Shown here: positions 41,320-51,039 of the stretch, piece after piece
How the letters are laid out: every line of letters starts with the position of its first letter
Position numbering within the stretch: the stretch's first letter is position 1
From: Phymatolithon calcareum
Taxonomy: Eukaryota > Rhodophyta > Florideophyceae > Hapalidiales
NCBI GenBank assembly: GCA_977006965.1
Contig: OZ345360.1
Location: forward strand, 2,666,001 to 2,730,000
DNA: 64,000 nt
Direction: 5' to 3'
Program-made: the position numbers and the translations under genes
Notes under the pieces: model-generated
What the model saw: only the letters and a program-made list of their open reading frames with translations
What the model was told of the DNA's origin: nothing
Database searches by the model: none

Positions 41320-42279
41320 AGGGATTTTATAGTGTATCTAATTCAAAATTCGGGCGCGGAAATTGTGTGGAAGATTCCCGGATTTTGATCCCACGCTTCC
41401 AGTTCAGCCAATCATGTCGATTGAGGCGCAAATTTTGCACCATGGAGCATGCAGAGTTGATGCCCCGGCTTTTCCAGCTACATTGTGTGATGAACTCTCG
41501 ACGGAACCGGTGATGATCTGGTTCTAGAAGCAAGTCCCCATCCCAGTTGAGGTATATTTTGCCTAGCAGCTGAACTTGAATATGTCACTCGCACTTCCCA
41601 ACAACCCAACCCTCGATCGGCAGCAGTGACATACCTCCCGAACGCTGACAATCTTGCACTGATCGGCTCTGAATCTATCCACCCATAAGGTGAATCACAT
41701 TTGAGCTCCATTTCTGTCGAATCCCTCTGTGTTGATCGGGAAGGCAAATTGTGGCGGTAAGAGGTAGGATGACAGGAACTAGTTCGCCTATGTCATGTCG
41801 CCAAGCAGAACTGACGAGTTAACATCGGTACTCATTGAAATGATGAGTTAGATTGGATTGGGATTGAATATTGGGACAATGTCTCCGATAGCTCCCTCCT
41901 TGATGGGATTTTTTGCCCAAGACAATACCACTGGTTTCATCCATTCGCATAGTCAAAGCCCGTTGATATACTGGTTTTCGAATATATCGAACAAAACTCT
42001 AGGTTCAAGATCTATCACTAGGAGGGTCTTTGCAGGGAAAAAGTAACAGCCTACGTATGGACGAAACGGTGCGAGTAAGCACCCTACCAACGTCGACGGA
42101 ACACGATAGTTAACGTCAAAATAAGGCATGTTCCAGAGAAACAGAAGAGTTCAGCGGTATACAGTTTGCTGATGATATTGTTTTAAGAGTGATGGCAATT
42201 GAGTCGACATTTGATACGTGCATGTCACTCTCGACGATCCTTTAGTTGTATTCGTTCTTCCGCTCGGGTTCTTCTTCTT
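41320..42279. other. Spacer, no gene seen
   Basis: No supported feature. A short CTTCTT microsatellite precedes the next repeat. Confidence 0.4.
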
Positions 42280-42697
42280 CTTCTTTAATGCAGGTTTCGG
42301 AGTTGTCGAACAACTCCCCATCCTTACGGCTACAGTAGACTTTAACAGATACGAGTGGTATTTGACGTCACAACAGCTCTAAGCCGCACAAAGTGCAGAG
42401 CTTCGGGGAGCTTAACATCTAAATCTCTACGCAGCCAATCTTCAGCCGCCGTCCTTCAAATGGATGACCCGGGTTGGAAACCATTTAGGATGCTCACGGT
42501 AGCTGGTCATCTCGTTACCTTCTTTCAACTCCTTCTGTCCTCTCTCCCAGCTTCCTTGAGCATTGCGGCACACCACTCAGGGCGGAATCCGTGTACTACC
42601 AAACTACCAGAAGGTGATAGTCTTCTCCCATGGGGAGGCCGGAGCACAGCTCTTGCCATTTCAAAAAACCCTGCCTTGGAGCGGGGAAAAATTCCTG
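42280..42697. repeat. Dispersed repeat R2, intact copy
   Basis: About 420 bp, closely similar to 57440-57512 plus 58773-59125, where the same sequence is split by a LINE. Shared landmarks are AATGCAGGTTTCGGAG, GATGACCCGGGTTGGAAACC and CACACCACTCAGGGCGGAAT. Both copies keep a partly open minus frame (FRPEWCAAMLKEAGRE), so it may once have been coding. No family is recognised. Confidence 0.8.
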
Positions 42698-43139
42698 GCT
42701 CAGCTCTTGTCTCCTTCCTGTGACGCACAGGTGCACGCGTGGCCAGACCGGTTATGATAGCCGGCCTGTATCAAATCCGCTTAAATTCGCAAGATTTCTT
42801 CGAAATCCGACGACGGCAGGGTTGAGTCTGACATTTCGAGCGTGGCGAGTTCTCGATTCGCCGAGTCCCAGGCGAGCGCGTTCGCAATCGCGCCAGCCAT
42901 TTCCGGCGGGATTATCGCCGAAAAAAGCGCTTTGTGCAGCTCGATCGCTGCGGCCACTTGCGCCGGCGTGGGCACGGGCGCCCGCGCCGGAAACTTGTCT
43001 TGTGTCTTTTGCGATCCGTTCGGTCCGGTCAGCCTCTCCTCCCGGATCTCCTCCTATCCTCCCCGGTCGGGTTCAGTGCAGAGCAAGCATACGATAGACG
43101 TCAGAATTTATCTTGTCATTCTGAAAGAGCTGATCTGGG
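42698..43139. other. Spacer, no gene seen
   Basis: A GC-rich stretch with overlapping frames on both strands and no recognisable domain. A 64-codon minus frame at 42781-42975 (PEMAGAIANALAWDSANREL) could be a gene remnant. Confidence 0.3.
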
Positions 43140-43500
43140 CAAGTCTAAGTAGATGGTGCACAGTTCAACGAGCGCGTTCGCTCCTTCAATCCATTCCTTC
43201 CCACTTCCACACTGAAGCCATATGCAGGATGATGTTCGTCATAGTGATGCGGGCCAGAGACATACGGTGGAATTGGCTTGGACACATTCTTAGAATGGAC
43301 GAGCTCCGCCTGGTCCGCCAGGTGCTGCTGCAATGTGTCCGACCAACTCCAGAATCACTCTTTGGTGACGTACCTGGACGAGACATAAAAGCCGCAGTCG
43401 AACTCGCTAATGATAGGATAGAATGGAAGAAACTTAGACCCTCGAATCGGTGCTGGCCCCATCAGGGGAAAAGGCAAAATGAATGAATGAATGATGGATG
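43140..43500 (+). mobile_element. LINE 3' end (family L4)
   Basis: The plus frame reads RWNWLGHILRMDELRLVRQV, then CVRPTPESLFGDVPGRDI and ANDRIEWKKL, to a stop at 43486. This is the C-terminal region of a non-LTR reverse transcriptase. It ends in an AATG microsatellite tail (GAATGAATGAATG). The same end appears at 47795-47930. Confidence 0.75.
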
Positions 43501-44551
43501 ATGTTCGTATTGATAAAACAATTGAGTTTAAATTCTTCGTCCTTCCAGGATCTTGACGTCCTTTTCAAAAACCGTGTGCACCGTACCTTCCCGCCTTGAA
43601 AAAGTACAGCTGAACGAAGCGAGAGACATGGTTCCTGAAAGAGCGACGTGCGGTGTGTAACACCTCACGGCGTGTCAGGGTGAAGGAAAAGATGGGAACG
43701 ATGGTAACGTTGCGAACAGGAGAGATTGAGAGGCTAGGTCGCCATGCGGTTGCTCGTTTCCGATGGCACTGCCTTTATTGTGTTTAAGTACTAATCAGCT
43801 CGATTACCAATGTAGCAAAGGCAAGAGGAATACCCCAGTGTTCAGGTAATCACAATATATGCAAAAACCAACACCTTGATTAGTTCACGACTTACCGTTA
43901 ACACCGATAGGCCTCTCTTCTGCGTGGACCTTCCGGCACCCACACGGAAGAGTCGTCTACTGGCAGGGATAGCGGTGCCCAGGAAGGGTCACTGCAATCA
44001 ATATCCCTAGATGCCAGCCTAGGGACAGCGAAGGTATCGCTTCGACGTCCCTTCAGCCGATCACGAGTTCTCTCGCGCTGTCTCGGCGTGTGAAAGAGCA
44101 GGGTGTGACAGGTGCTGTAGTGCGCGGGCATGGTCGAGACCCATGCAGTTGGCCATGAGAGAGCAACACCCCTCCAGTAATAACCGTGTTTTGTCTGTGT
44201 TATAAATTGGTACATGTTCCTATATAGCCTATAGTATTCTATTGTAGTGTTTGTTTCTATTTGTTGGTTACCAGGTCGTTTATGTCTACTCATGTTCCCA
44301 AATATGATACTCTAACGCAGACTAAATACGGTTGTTATTGGTAGGCTGATCCGTCTTCAGTATGATATCAATTGATAATACCTCTGCGTTTGGATCCAAG
44401 CTTATGATCTGGAAAATCATACATGAAGCCGCAAATGTTGCACCAGGGGAATGTCCCCTGGTTGCACCTAGGTATCTTGTGCACCAGGCGTACTTTCTGA
44501 AACTCTCCGCACGACGCCCTTCAAAAGGAAAGACACAAGAAGCTTTCCGCA
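43501..44551. other. Spacer, no gene seen
   Basis: No supported gene. The stretch at about 44190-44300 is AT-rich and ends with TTGGTTACCAGGTCG, which could be an LTR edge with a primer-binding-like site, but I found no partner LTR. Confidence 0.3.
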
Positions 44552-45265
44552 ATGGCACAATCTGGCTGGAGGCTTGTTTTTCAGGATGACTTTTTGGGTC
44601 CAGATATCGACATGTCCATTTGGTCACATGAAGTGAATGGCGATGGTGGTGGCAACAACGAGCTCCAGTACTACACCGATTTTCGGGAAAACTCCCGCAT
44701 AGAAAACGGAAAATTGATTATCGAAGCTCACAAGAAAGCGCATGAAGGTAAAAGCTACACATCGGCTCGCCTCCGCACGAAAGGGAAGCGGGATTGGAAG
44801 TATGGACGCTTCGAAATCCGCGCGAAAATGCCCCGCGGACAAGGAATGTGGCCAGCGATTTGGATGCACCCCACGGAAAATGTATACGGTATCTGGCCGC
44901 GTAGCGGTGAGATCGACATAATGGAATTCCTTGGTCATGAAACGAAGAAAATTCATGGAACTATCCACTTCGGGGAGGACTGGAGAACACGCCAAGAGCG
45001 AACTAAAGTGTTCGAATTGCCAAGCGGAGACTTTAGTGACGAGTTTCACACTTTCGCGCATGAATGGGAGGAAAATGAACTGCGCTGGTACGTTGATGGG
45101 AAAAATTATCACACGACTCAGATGACGGGCAAACCATTCGATCAAAAGTTTTATCTCTTATTGAATGTGGCAGTTGGCGGAAATTGGCCTAGAGCGCCAG
45201 ACGATAGCACCGCCTTTCCGCAGCGCATGGAGGTGGAATATGTGCGAGTGTATGAACGAAGGTGA
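44552..45265 (+). CDS. GH16-family glycoside hydrolase (beta-glucanase-like)
   Basis: 237 residues, the length of a bare GH16 catalytic domain, starting WRLVFQDDFLGPDIDMSIW. The substrate-cleft blocks GGNNELQYYT, SARLRTKGK and YGRFEIRAKMPRGQGMWPAI are typical. The catalytic signature is GEIDIMEFLG with Glu120 (nucleophile), Asp122 and Glu125 (acid/base). The chain ends with the family strand EVEYVRVYERR. No signal peptide is present at this ATG and the upstream frame reaches a stop without another ATG. Laminarinase-type (1,3-beta-glucan) specificity is the nearest guess. The gene is intact and complete. Confidence 0.93.
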   Translation: MAQSGWRLVFQDDFLGPDIDMSIWSHEVNGDGGGNNELQYYTDFRENSRIENGKLIIEAHKKAHEGKSYTSARLRTKGKRDWKYGRFEIRAKMPRGQGMWPAIWMHPTENVYGIWPRSGEIDIMEFLGHETKKIHGTIHFGEDWRTRQERTKVFELPSGDFSDEFHTFAHEWEENELRWYVDGKNYHTTQMTGKPFDQKFYLLLNVAVGGNWPRAPDDSTAFPQRMEVEYVRVYERR

Positions 45266-46328
45266 ACGACCCAGTGATGTGTCATGGAGGATGTGACCAT
45301 TATTGCTACTGTCGATATCGACAGGGGAATGCGGGAAACGGCGAAAGTTTGCTTTTACTACATTTTGGGGGGTGAAACTGCCTGAACCTTTTTTGTTTCT
45401 CGCGTGTTGGGGAAAGGGAAAAAATTGTCCACGTATTGCTGTTCTTCCAGAATGAAAATCTAGTGACATCCGTAGCCCAATATGCGAGCCCTCTACATCA
45501 TGTAAACGAATAGGCATATTTAGACACAAAGAATGCCATTTTGCTTGTAGCTTCGCAAACTGTGCACCAAATCACCCCAAACCTTCTCACGTCAGATGCA
45601 TGTCCGCGATGAAGGATGAGAAATGCTCCACGAAGTATTGCGATCCGCGGGAGACTCAGAATAAAATTATTTTACTGTGTCCCGATAATCCTCAATTTTT
45701 GCATTACGGAGCTCTCGAGAAAAAGATGGTACTGTAGCTGAGGGAGTGAAATCGATCAACGCTTACATTCGCGACGCGATTATTGTAGCACAGAACTGAT
45801 CTTCTGCAGCATATGGCACGCACATGTGTTTCTAAATAGTGTTTTACGACAGAATGGGACGGACCTCATTGCGAAAAGCTATACGCTGCTCCGCAATATA
45901 TGCCGTTCTGCTCAATTTTGTGCGGCGAAGCTCCGCAGCTCTTATCTTTGAAAAGGTCTTCGAGAAATCAAGAACAGGCGCTCAGTTGACAGGGGCATAC
46001 CCAAAAGTTATCTCACGCACAAATGTGGATCTACTGTCGCGAAATTTCAGTTTCGAGCTTATTATTGAGACCGGCTAGGGGTACTTGCAATGAGCAACTT
46101 AGGAGTCGGTTCAATCTTGAACACACGACTGGGGGTACTCGCGATGAGCAACTTTGGAGCCGGTATGTCCTCGTCGAGGTCTAAGGTCAAGGACCTTATC
46201 CCTCGGTATCGTTGTGAAGCAAACTTCGATGGTTGTTTTCTTACTTGCTTACCGAACTCCATCGACAGATGAGTTCTGCGGCTTTTATAGTGGTCTGCGA
46301 AGAGAACAAGGAAATCATAATATCCCCT
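45266..46328. other. Spacer with a 31-base direct repeat
   Basis: No gene supported. About 31 bases are repeated at 46079-46109 and 46135-46165 with few differences (GGGGTACT, ATGAGCAACTT, GGAG.CGGT). Confidence 0.45.
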
Positions 46329-46340
46329 AAGCTTGCGTGG

Positions 46341-47384
46341 GATATTTGATGATTTTATTTTGAGAGCTCCCAAAGCCTCACCTTGGAGTAACGGGGCAGC
46401 TCTTGCGATAATCTCTAAGCTGGAGTCCTCTGCCTACTCAACACGTTCCTGATTCGTAATTCTCTCCCAACAAAAGCTCTTGTGAGTCTCTTGCACTCAA
46501 ACTCAATTTCTGTACTCATCTTCGACGACGCTAGAGTACGTTGTAAGGCGACTAGTTCGATCACCGCGGTAATCCCACAATAGTCACCCAATACTGATTT
46601 CCTCCAAAGGGGTGCTCGGTTGAATGTCAACCTTAGGCACCTTAAACGTGTTGTTCTTTCTCCTATGTAAAGGATCCCTGGTAGCTTGCCTTCAATAGGA
46701 ATCTTCATTGATCTGTCTTCTTCTTCCTTTTCCCATACCTTAATTGTTTCTTCTCTCCTCCCCTTCTTCGTGACAGATCCCTCCTGGGCTTTCTGAAGGG
46801 CTTGTCGCAGGTCTTCATAAATCTTGAGATATTCAATATCCTTCATTGCTTCCATTATGTCCTCATCTCTTCCAAAGTACTCCTCTGTTTCTTCAAGGCG
46901 CTTTTTGTGTCTTACCAGGCTTAATGCAAACATTTCTGCTTGATGACGTCTCCTCATCTTTGGTGGTCCCAGTCGGCACAGAACTTGCATTCAGTCCCGG
47001 CGGTGTTCGGCATACTTTCCGAAAACATTCTTGTAGAACAAGCCCTCTGCCGACTCGATTGCCGTGAGCAATCGATTTGTCATTAGAATAACGTGTAACG
47101 CATACTCCCGACTTAAAGATCCTGATGCATGTCGCTGGTTTGAATCCTCGAACATTCACTCCAAGCTCCCGGAGCTTATGTATGCATCCTGCAGCATTTC
47201 GAACTCTTGCTATGGCCGTGTCATCCGTAACACCCTTGTCATTCATGCTTACCACAAGATACGAGAGTATCAAGGCTTGATATAGTTCTCGTTCCGCCAA
47301 GTAAAAAGTGTGCTTCTGAAGCCCTTTGTACTTAAGAACTTCGCTTTTTCCTGGTTTTGTGTTCCATTTCATGCCATTTTCGCG
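46341..47384 (-). mobile_element. 5'-truncated LINE (family L1a, copy E)
   Basis: Flanks AAGCTTGCGTGG (46329-46340) and AAGCTTGAGTGG (47385-47396) are a 12-bp duplication with one mismatch. The minus strand starts MKWNTKPGKSEVLKYKGL, downstream of the catalytic motifs, and runs through frameshifts to KRLTRAFVGRELRIRNVL. It ends in the tail GGTGAGGCTTTGGGAGCTC and ATATCCC. The last 190 codons are open. Confidence 0.9.
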
Positions 47385-47396
47385 AAGCTTGAGTGG

Positions 47397-47794
47397 TGCT
47401 CCAATTCCATACCCTACACTTGGTATTCCTAAGATTGGATTTTGCGCGCGAGTGGTAAATTCGGTGAAATAAGGAAATGCACGTAAGAAACCGTATGCCC
47501 GACTTGCGAATCTCTTGGATTTAGTTTCGTGTAACTATAGGAAAGCGCTCGTGTTGCGGAGTCAATGGCTTCCTTTTTGCTTCTGAATTTCACTTCGATG
47601 AATACCAGCATTCATCCTGTTTCCTCTCTCAAGTCTTCTCGACTGCCACTTCATCTCTTATATCGATTTGCGACACAACGTCATTGGTTTCCGGCGACAT
47701 GGATAAAAATAGCGAGACAGCAGAGCTCGAGAAACTCCACGATGCGACATGGAACTGCGGAGGACTCTCCCAGTCAGACCAGCGACATAATCAA
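47397..47794. other. Spacer, no gene seen
   Basis: No supported feature between the LINE and the next fragment. Confidence 0.35.
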
Positions 47795-47930
47795 CCTTTG
47801 GTGACGTACCTGGACTAGACGTGAAAGCACAGTCAAACTTGCTAACGGCAGGATAGAATGGAAGTAATTTAGGCCCTCGAATCGCTGCTATCCCTACTAG
47901 GGGAAAAGTCGAAATGAATGAGTGAATAGA
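47795..47930 (+). mobile_element. LINE 3' stub (family L4)
   Basis: It matches 43365-43500 over about 130 bases (CTTTGGTGACGTACCTGGAC, then AGGATAGAATGGAAG and CCTCGAATCG) and ends in the same GAATGAGTGAAT-type tail. Confidence 0.75.
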
Positions 47931-48669
47931 GCTCGAGCAGACTTTGCACATGAATATAGAAGACGGCTCCAGGACCGGACGAAAAGAGAGTACATATTCA
48001 ACAAGCATATTTCTTTTCTTCCAGTAACTCACACGAACCGTGTGCTCGCTGCTACCATCACTCTTGCTCCGCGTCTCGTCTCCTCTCTATGCCACCTTCA
48101 ACTACTCCCACTTATGAAGATGCACCACCGACGCGACTGACTGACTAAGTTAAAAATCGATGCTCTTGTGCTTGACTGATATAACCCCGTGCTCGTGTCC
48201 ATTTCGTTTCCAACCTATTGAGAATTACAGTGTCGCAGAAGATGGCAAGTGAACACAGGAAATGTCGCAAAATGGCAATGGACACTTCAGAAGAGAAAGG
48301 AGGGTTTTCCTTTCTCGTGCTTAGCGTTGTGGAACCTTGCGAAGCTCTACGTTCTGTTCAAGAATAATGTCATTGCACACCAGTGAGACGTGATGATCCG
48401 TAATGACCGCTTGTTTCGCACGATGGGGAAAGGGCATGAGAAACATGCAACAGTATGTGAGACGGAACCACCTGAGATCCGTTGATTCTTGAACAAGTTG
48501 TCTTCTCGAAAGCGCTTATCCCAAATCTTGAGTTGTCGACAGACAACTGCAGACTGTTGTCCTTCCGAGATAAGAGCAGTTCTTGTAGGGGGTCTGGTTT
48601 AGAACGGCAAAAATCAGAATGCTGCTATACCGTCGTTTCTGAAAAAAACTGCACCAGATCTTTTTAATC
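47931..48669. other. Spacer, no gene seen
   Basis: No supported gene. This is the 3' flank of the minus-strand gene that follows. Confidence 0.35.
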
Positions 48670-49986
48670 CTACACTCCAACTACTTCGAAATTGTCCCCA
48701 ACTGCCACAATTCTGTAAGACGCGTCTCCTGCTTCAGCCAAGTGAGATCCCCTCGGCGAGGTGAACACATCGAAATACTTCATTGTGCTTCCGGTGTAAA
48801 ACAAAGCTGTTTTGTTGCCAATAATGATGCTGCAATTCTGAGCTGTCGTCAACAAGCCCGATTCTGTCATGAATATTCCGTTATGTTGTTCCGCTGCGTA
48901 AGGCGTGGCGCGCGAAGACAGAGATGGTACACACACCTTGGAAAACGTAAGAGCGGACTTCATCTCTTCCTCGGTCAATTGCAGGTATTCCAACAACTCT
49001 GCGTAACTCGAAAGGAAACGCCTTCTCCCCAATAATATTGATAACATACTTATCAAGTCGGCATTACGACTGAAGAGAGCCAATGCAAAGCTGTTGGACA
49101 AACCGAACACTCCGACCGAATCAAACACGCGTTCCAACCAGTTGTTGCGGAAGGCCCAATTGAAGGCCAAAGACGATGAAAAAAGTCCCAGTGACAGCGT
49201 AAGACTCAACAACAGGTACAAATACTCCTTTTTTCGTGGGGTAATCTCACCACTTGGCTTGATATTTTGCGCCTTCTTCTGCAGACGCTCGACAACGTCT
49301 TCTTTTGGTATGTTTTTTGTGCGTATGGCGGTTCTATGGAGGCTGTCAACGCCGACAGAAAAGCGTAAATTCTTGTTTCGTAAGACGTAGAACAGTTCCG
49401 CGAAGGCGGCATCGAAAACAGCCTCCACAACATCCGAGCTTTCTTGATCGCAATTGCGAATGGCTGATCTGGTAACAATTTTAGAAATAATTTCACTGAG
49501 GTCGATGTCTTCAGTTTTGCCGTCAGCATACAACTGCAGGTCCAGCACTTCTAGAAGACCTTGGCGAAACAAGGATTCCAGCTCAGTGGCAAATATGTGT
49601 TTGAGAAGGTTGGATGTGTCGCTGAAGGAGTTGACGTACGAATTAATCTCTGCAACGCTTCTTGCTGGCTGGATGCATTCGGACGCAGGTATCCTGTGGC
49701 GTTGCGGGCGGAGCTTGTGCCAGACGTAATCACCGATGGTGTTTCGCATGCCGGTTACAACCTCGGACGCAAATATATCGAGGAGGGCCCTCTTGTGCCA
49801 TGTATCAATGTAAGGTATAGCATCGATGCCGGGTTTAAGCTGGGCGCACACTTCATCAAATTGCTGCTGAACAATGTACCGGACGCTGTGGTGATCGCGT
49901 CTATAGCGGCCGGTGTCCACATAGCAGAGTCCTTTTTGCTCCTTCCTCATCAATCTGATCTTGAGCGTTTCCTGCATAGGCTCCAT
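48670..49986 (-). CDS. Unknown two-transmembrane protein
   Basis: 438 residues, complete and uninterrupted. The first 245 residues are soluble and mostly helical, with several acidic/basic helices. Two hydrophobic segments follow, at about 258-282 (YLYLLLSLTLSLGLFSSSLA) and 292-312 (VGVFGLSNSFALALFS), then a soluble C-terminal part ending DNFEVVGV. No family is recognised. The length of the open frame among decayed repeats supports a real gene. The gene lies upstream of and opposite to a stretch of small repeats at 50030-50560. Confidence 0.65.
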   Translation of the reverse strand: MEPMQETLKIRLMRKEQKGLCYVDTGRYRRDHHSVRYIVQQQFDEVCAQLKPGIDAIPYIDTWHKRALLDIFASEVVTGMRNTIGDYVWHKLRPQRHRIPASECIQPARSVAEINSYVNSFSDTSNLLKHIFATELESLFRQGLLEVLDLQLYADGKTEDIDLSEIISKIVTRSAIRNCDQESSDVVEAVFDAAFAELFYVLRNKNLRFSVGVDSLHRTAIRTKNIPKEDVVERLQKKAQNIKPSGEITPRKKEYLYLLLSLTLSLGLFSSSLAFNWAFRNNWLERVFDSVGVFGLSNSFALALFSRNADLISMLSILLGRRRFLSSYAELLEYLQLTEEEMKSALTFSKVCVPSLSSRATPYAAEQHNGIFMTESGLLTTAQNCSIIIGNKTALFYTGSTMKYFDVFTSPRGSHLAEAGDASYRIVAVGDNFEVVGV

Positions 49987-50597
49987 TTTCTGATCTTCTT
50001 CACGAAACGGATGATTACCAGTGATGATCCTGACTGTCGACGGCCGACGTTTACAGCTTCACTATACGATCGCTGGGGGCGGATACAAACTTCGATGCCT
50101 GAAGGCGGACTATACGTATTTCGCGGACACTGTGTGGGAGGAAGCTCCGAAATCAGCAATGACCTTGACTTCGTTCCTTTACAGTAATGTGTCTTCAACG
50201 TACCCCTTGCTTCTCATATTCTGCCCCGCTTTACAACTCTTGCTTTAAATTTGATGATGAGGTCACCATCATCCAGTTCACGTTAAGTCTGTTTTTAATT
50301 GATCACGGTGTTGCTGTCTGGAAAGGGTGTCTCCATCGATGTTTTGAGTTCTGCAAAGTCTGTTTTTGATTGATTGCGGTGTTGCTGTCTGGAAAGGGTG
50401 TCTCCATCGAGGGAATCTTTTCCTCTGCTTCAGCCAGGGTGGTCCAGTACTGGCTCTACAGCCCATTCCGGGCTTCCAATAGTAACCCAGATGTATATGC
50501 CTGTGGGAGGAAGCTCCGAATGGATCACTGCCCTCGACTTCGTTGCGCTACAGTAAACACGCATCACTTTATTGGTGCTCTGGCGCGAGACAATCAG
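49987..50597 (+). repeat. Partly duplicated spacer
   Basis: Two related segments occur here. The first reads FRGHCVGGSSEISNDLDFVP to a stop at about 50187, the second YMPVGGSSEWITALDFVALQ to a stop at about 50556; both share GTGGGAGGAAGCTCCGAA. Between them a run of about 54 bases is tandemly repeated with a 73-base period (from 50285 and from 50358, sharing GTTGCTGTCTGGAAAGGGTG). No gene function is visible. Confidence 0.5.
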
Positions 50598-50602
50598 CTA
50601 GT

Positions 50603-51039
50603 TGAAAGGCGGTGTATGATACTTACTTGAGTATTTCGGTGGTGATATGACACGACTGGTGACACGTGTGGTACGGTTAGATTTGAGTGAGGTTTGTGGT
50701 GAAGGTTGGGTTCGAGGTTGGAGTGGATGGTTGTGGTGGTTGAGGGTCTGGTGTTTCCTCCTGAGTTGGTTGCCAGCCTCGGCTTCAGCGCCGGCTTTCG
50801 AGTTTATATAGAGATGCTAAAGAAGTCTAGAGTATTGCAATACGTTTTCTAGATACTTGCTATTATGGAATAAGTTGCCATCAAATTTATAATTACACCT
50901 TACATGATGTATACTAGGCATAAGGACTAACATGATAGAGCCAAAATATAGATATACATAATGGCATAAAAGTATAAAAGTACCGTAAGGATAAGGAGTA
51001 GAAGAAGGCCTTAATATGTTTTAGTACTACTACCTTACA
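50603..51039 (-). repeat. 3' LTR of the Ty3/gypsy element
   Basis: About 437 bp, TG...CA ends in element orientation (TGTAAGGTAG ... CCGCCTTTCA). Highly similar to the other LTR except for a 22-base deletion after position 50870. Confidence 0.93.
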
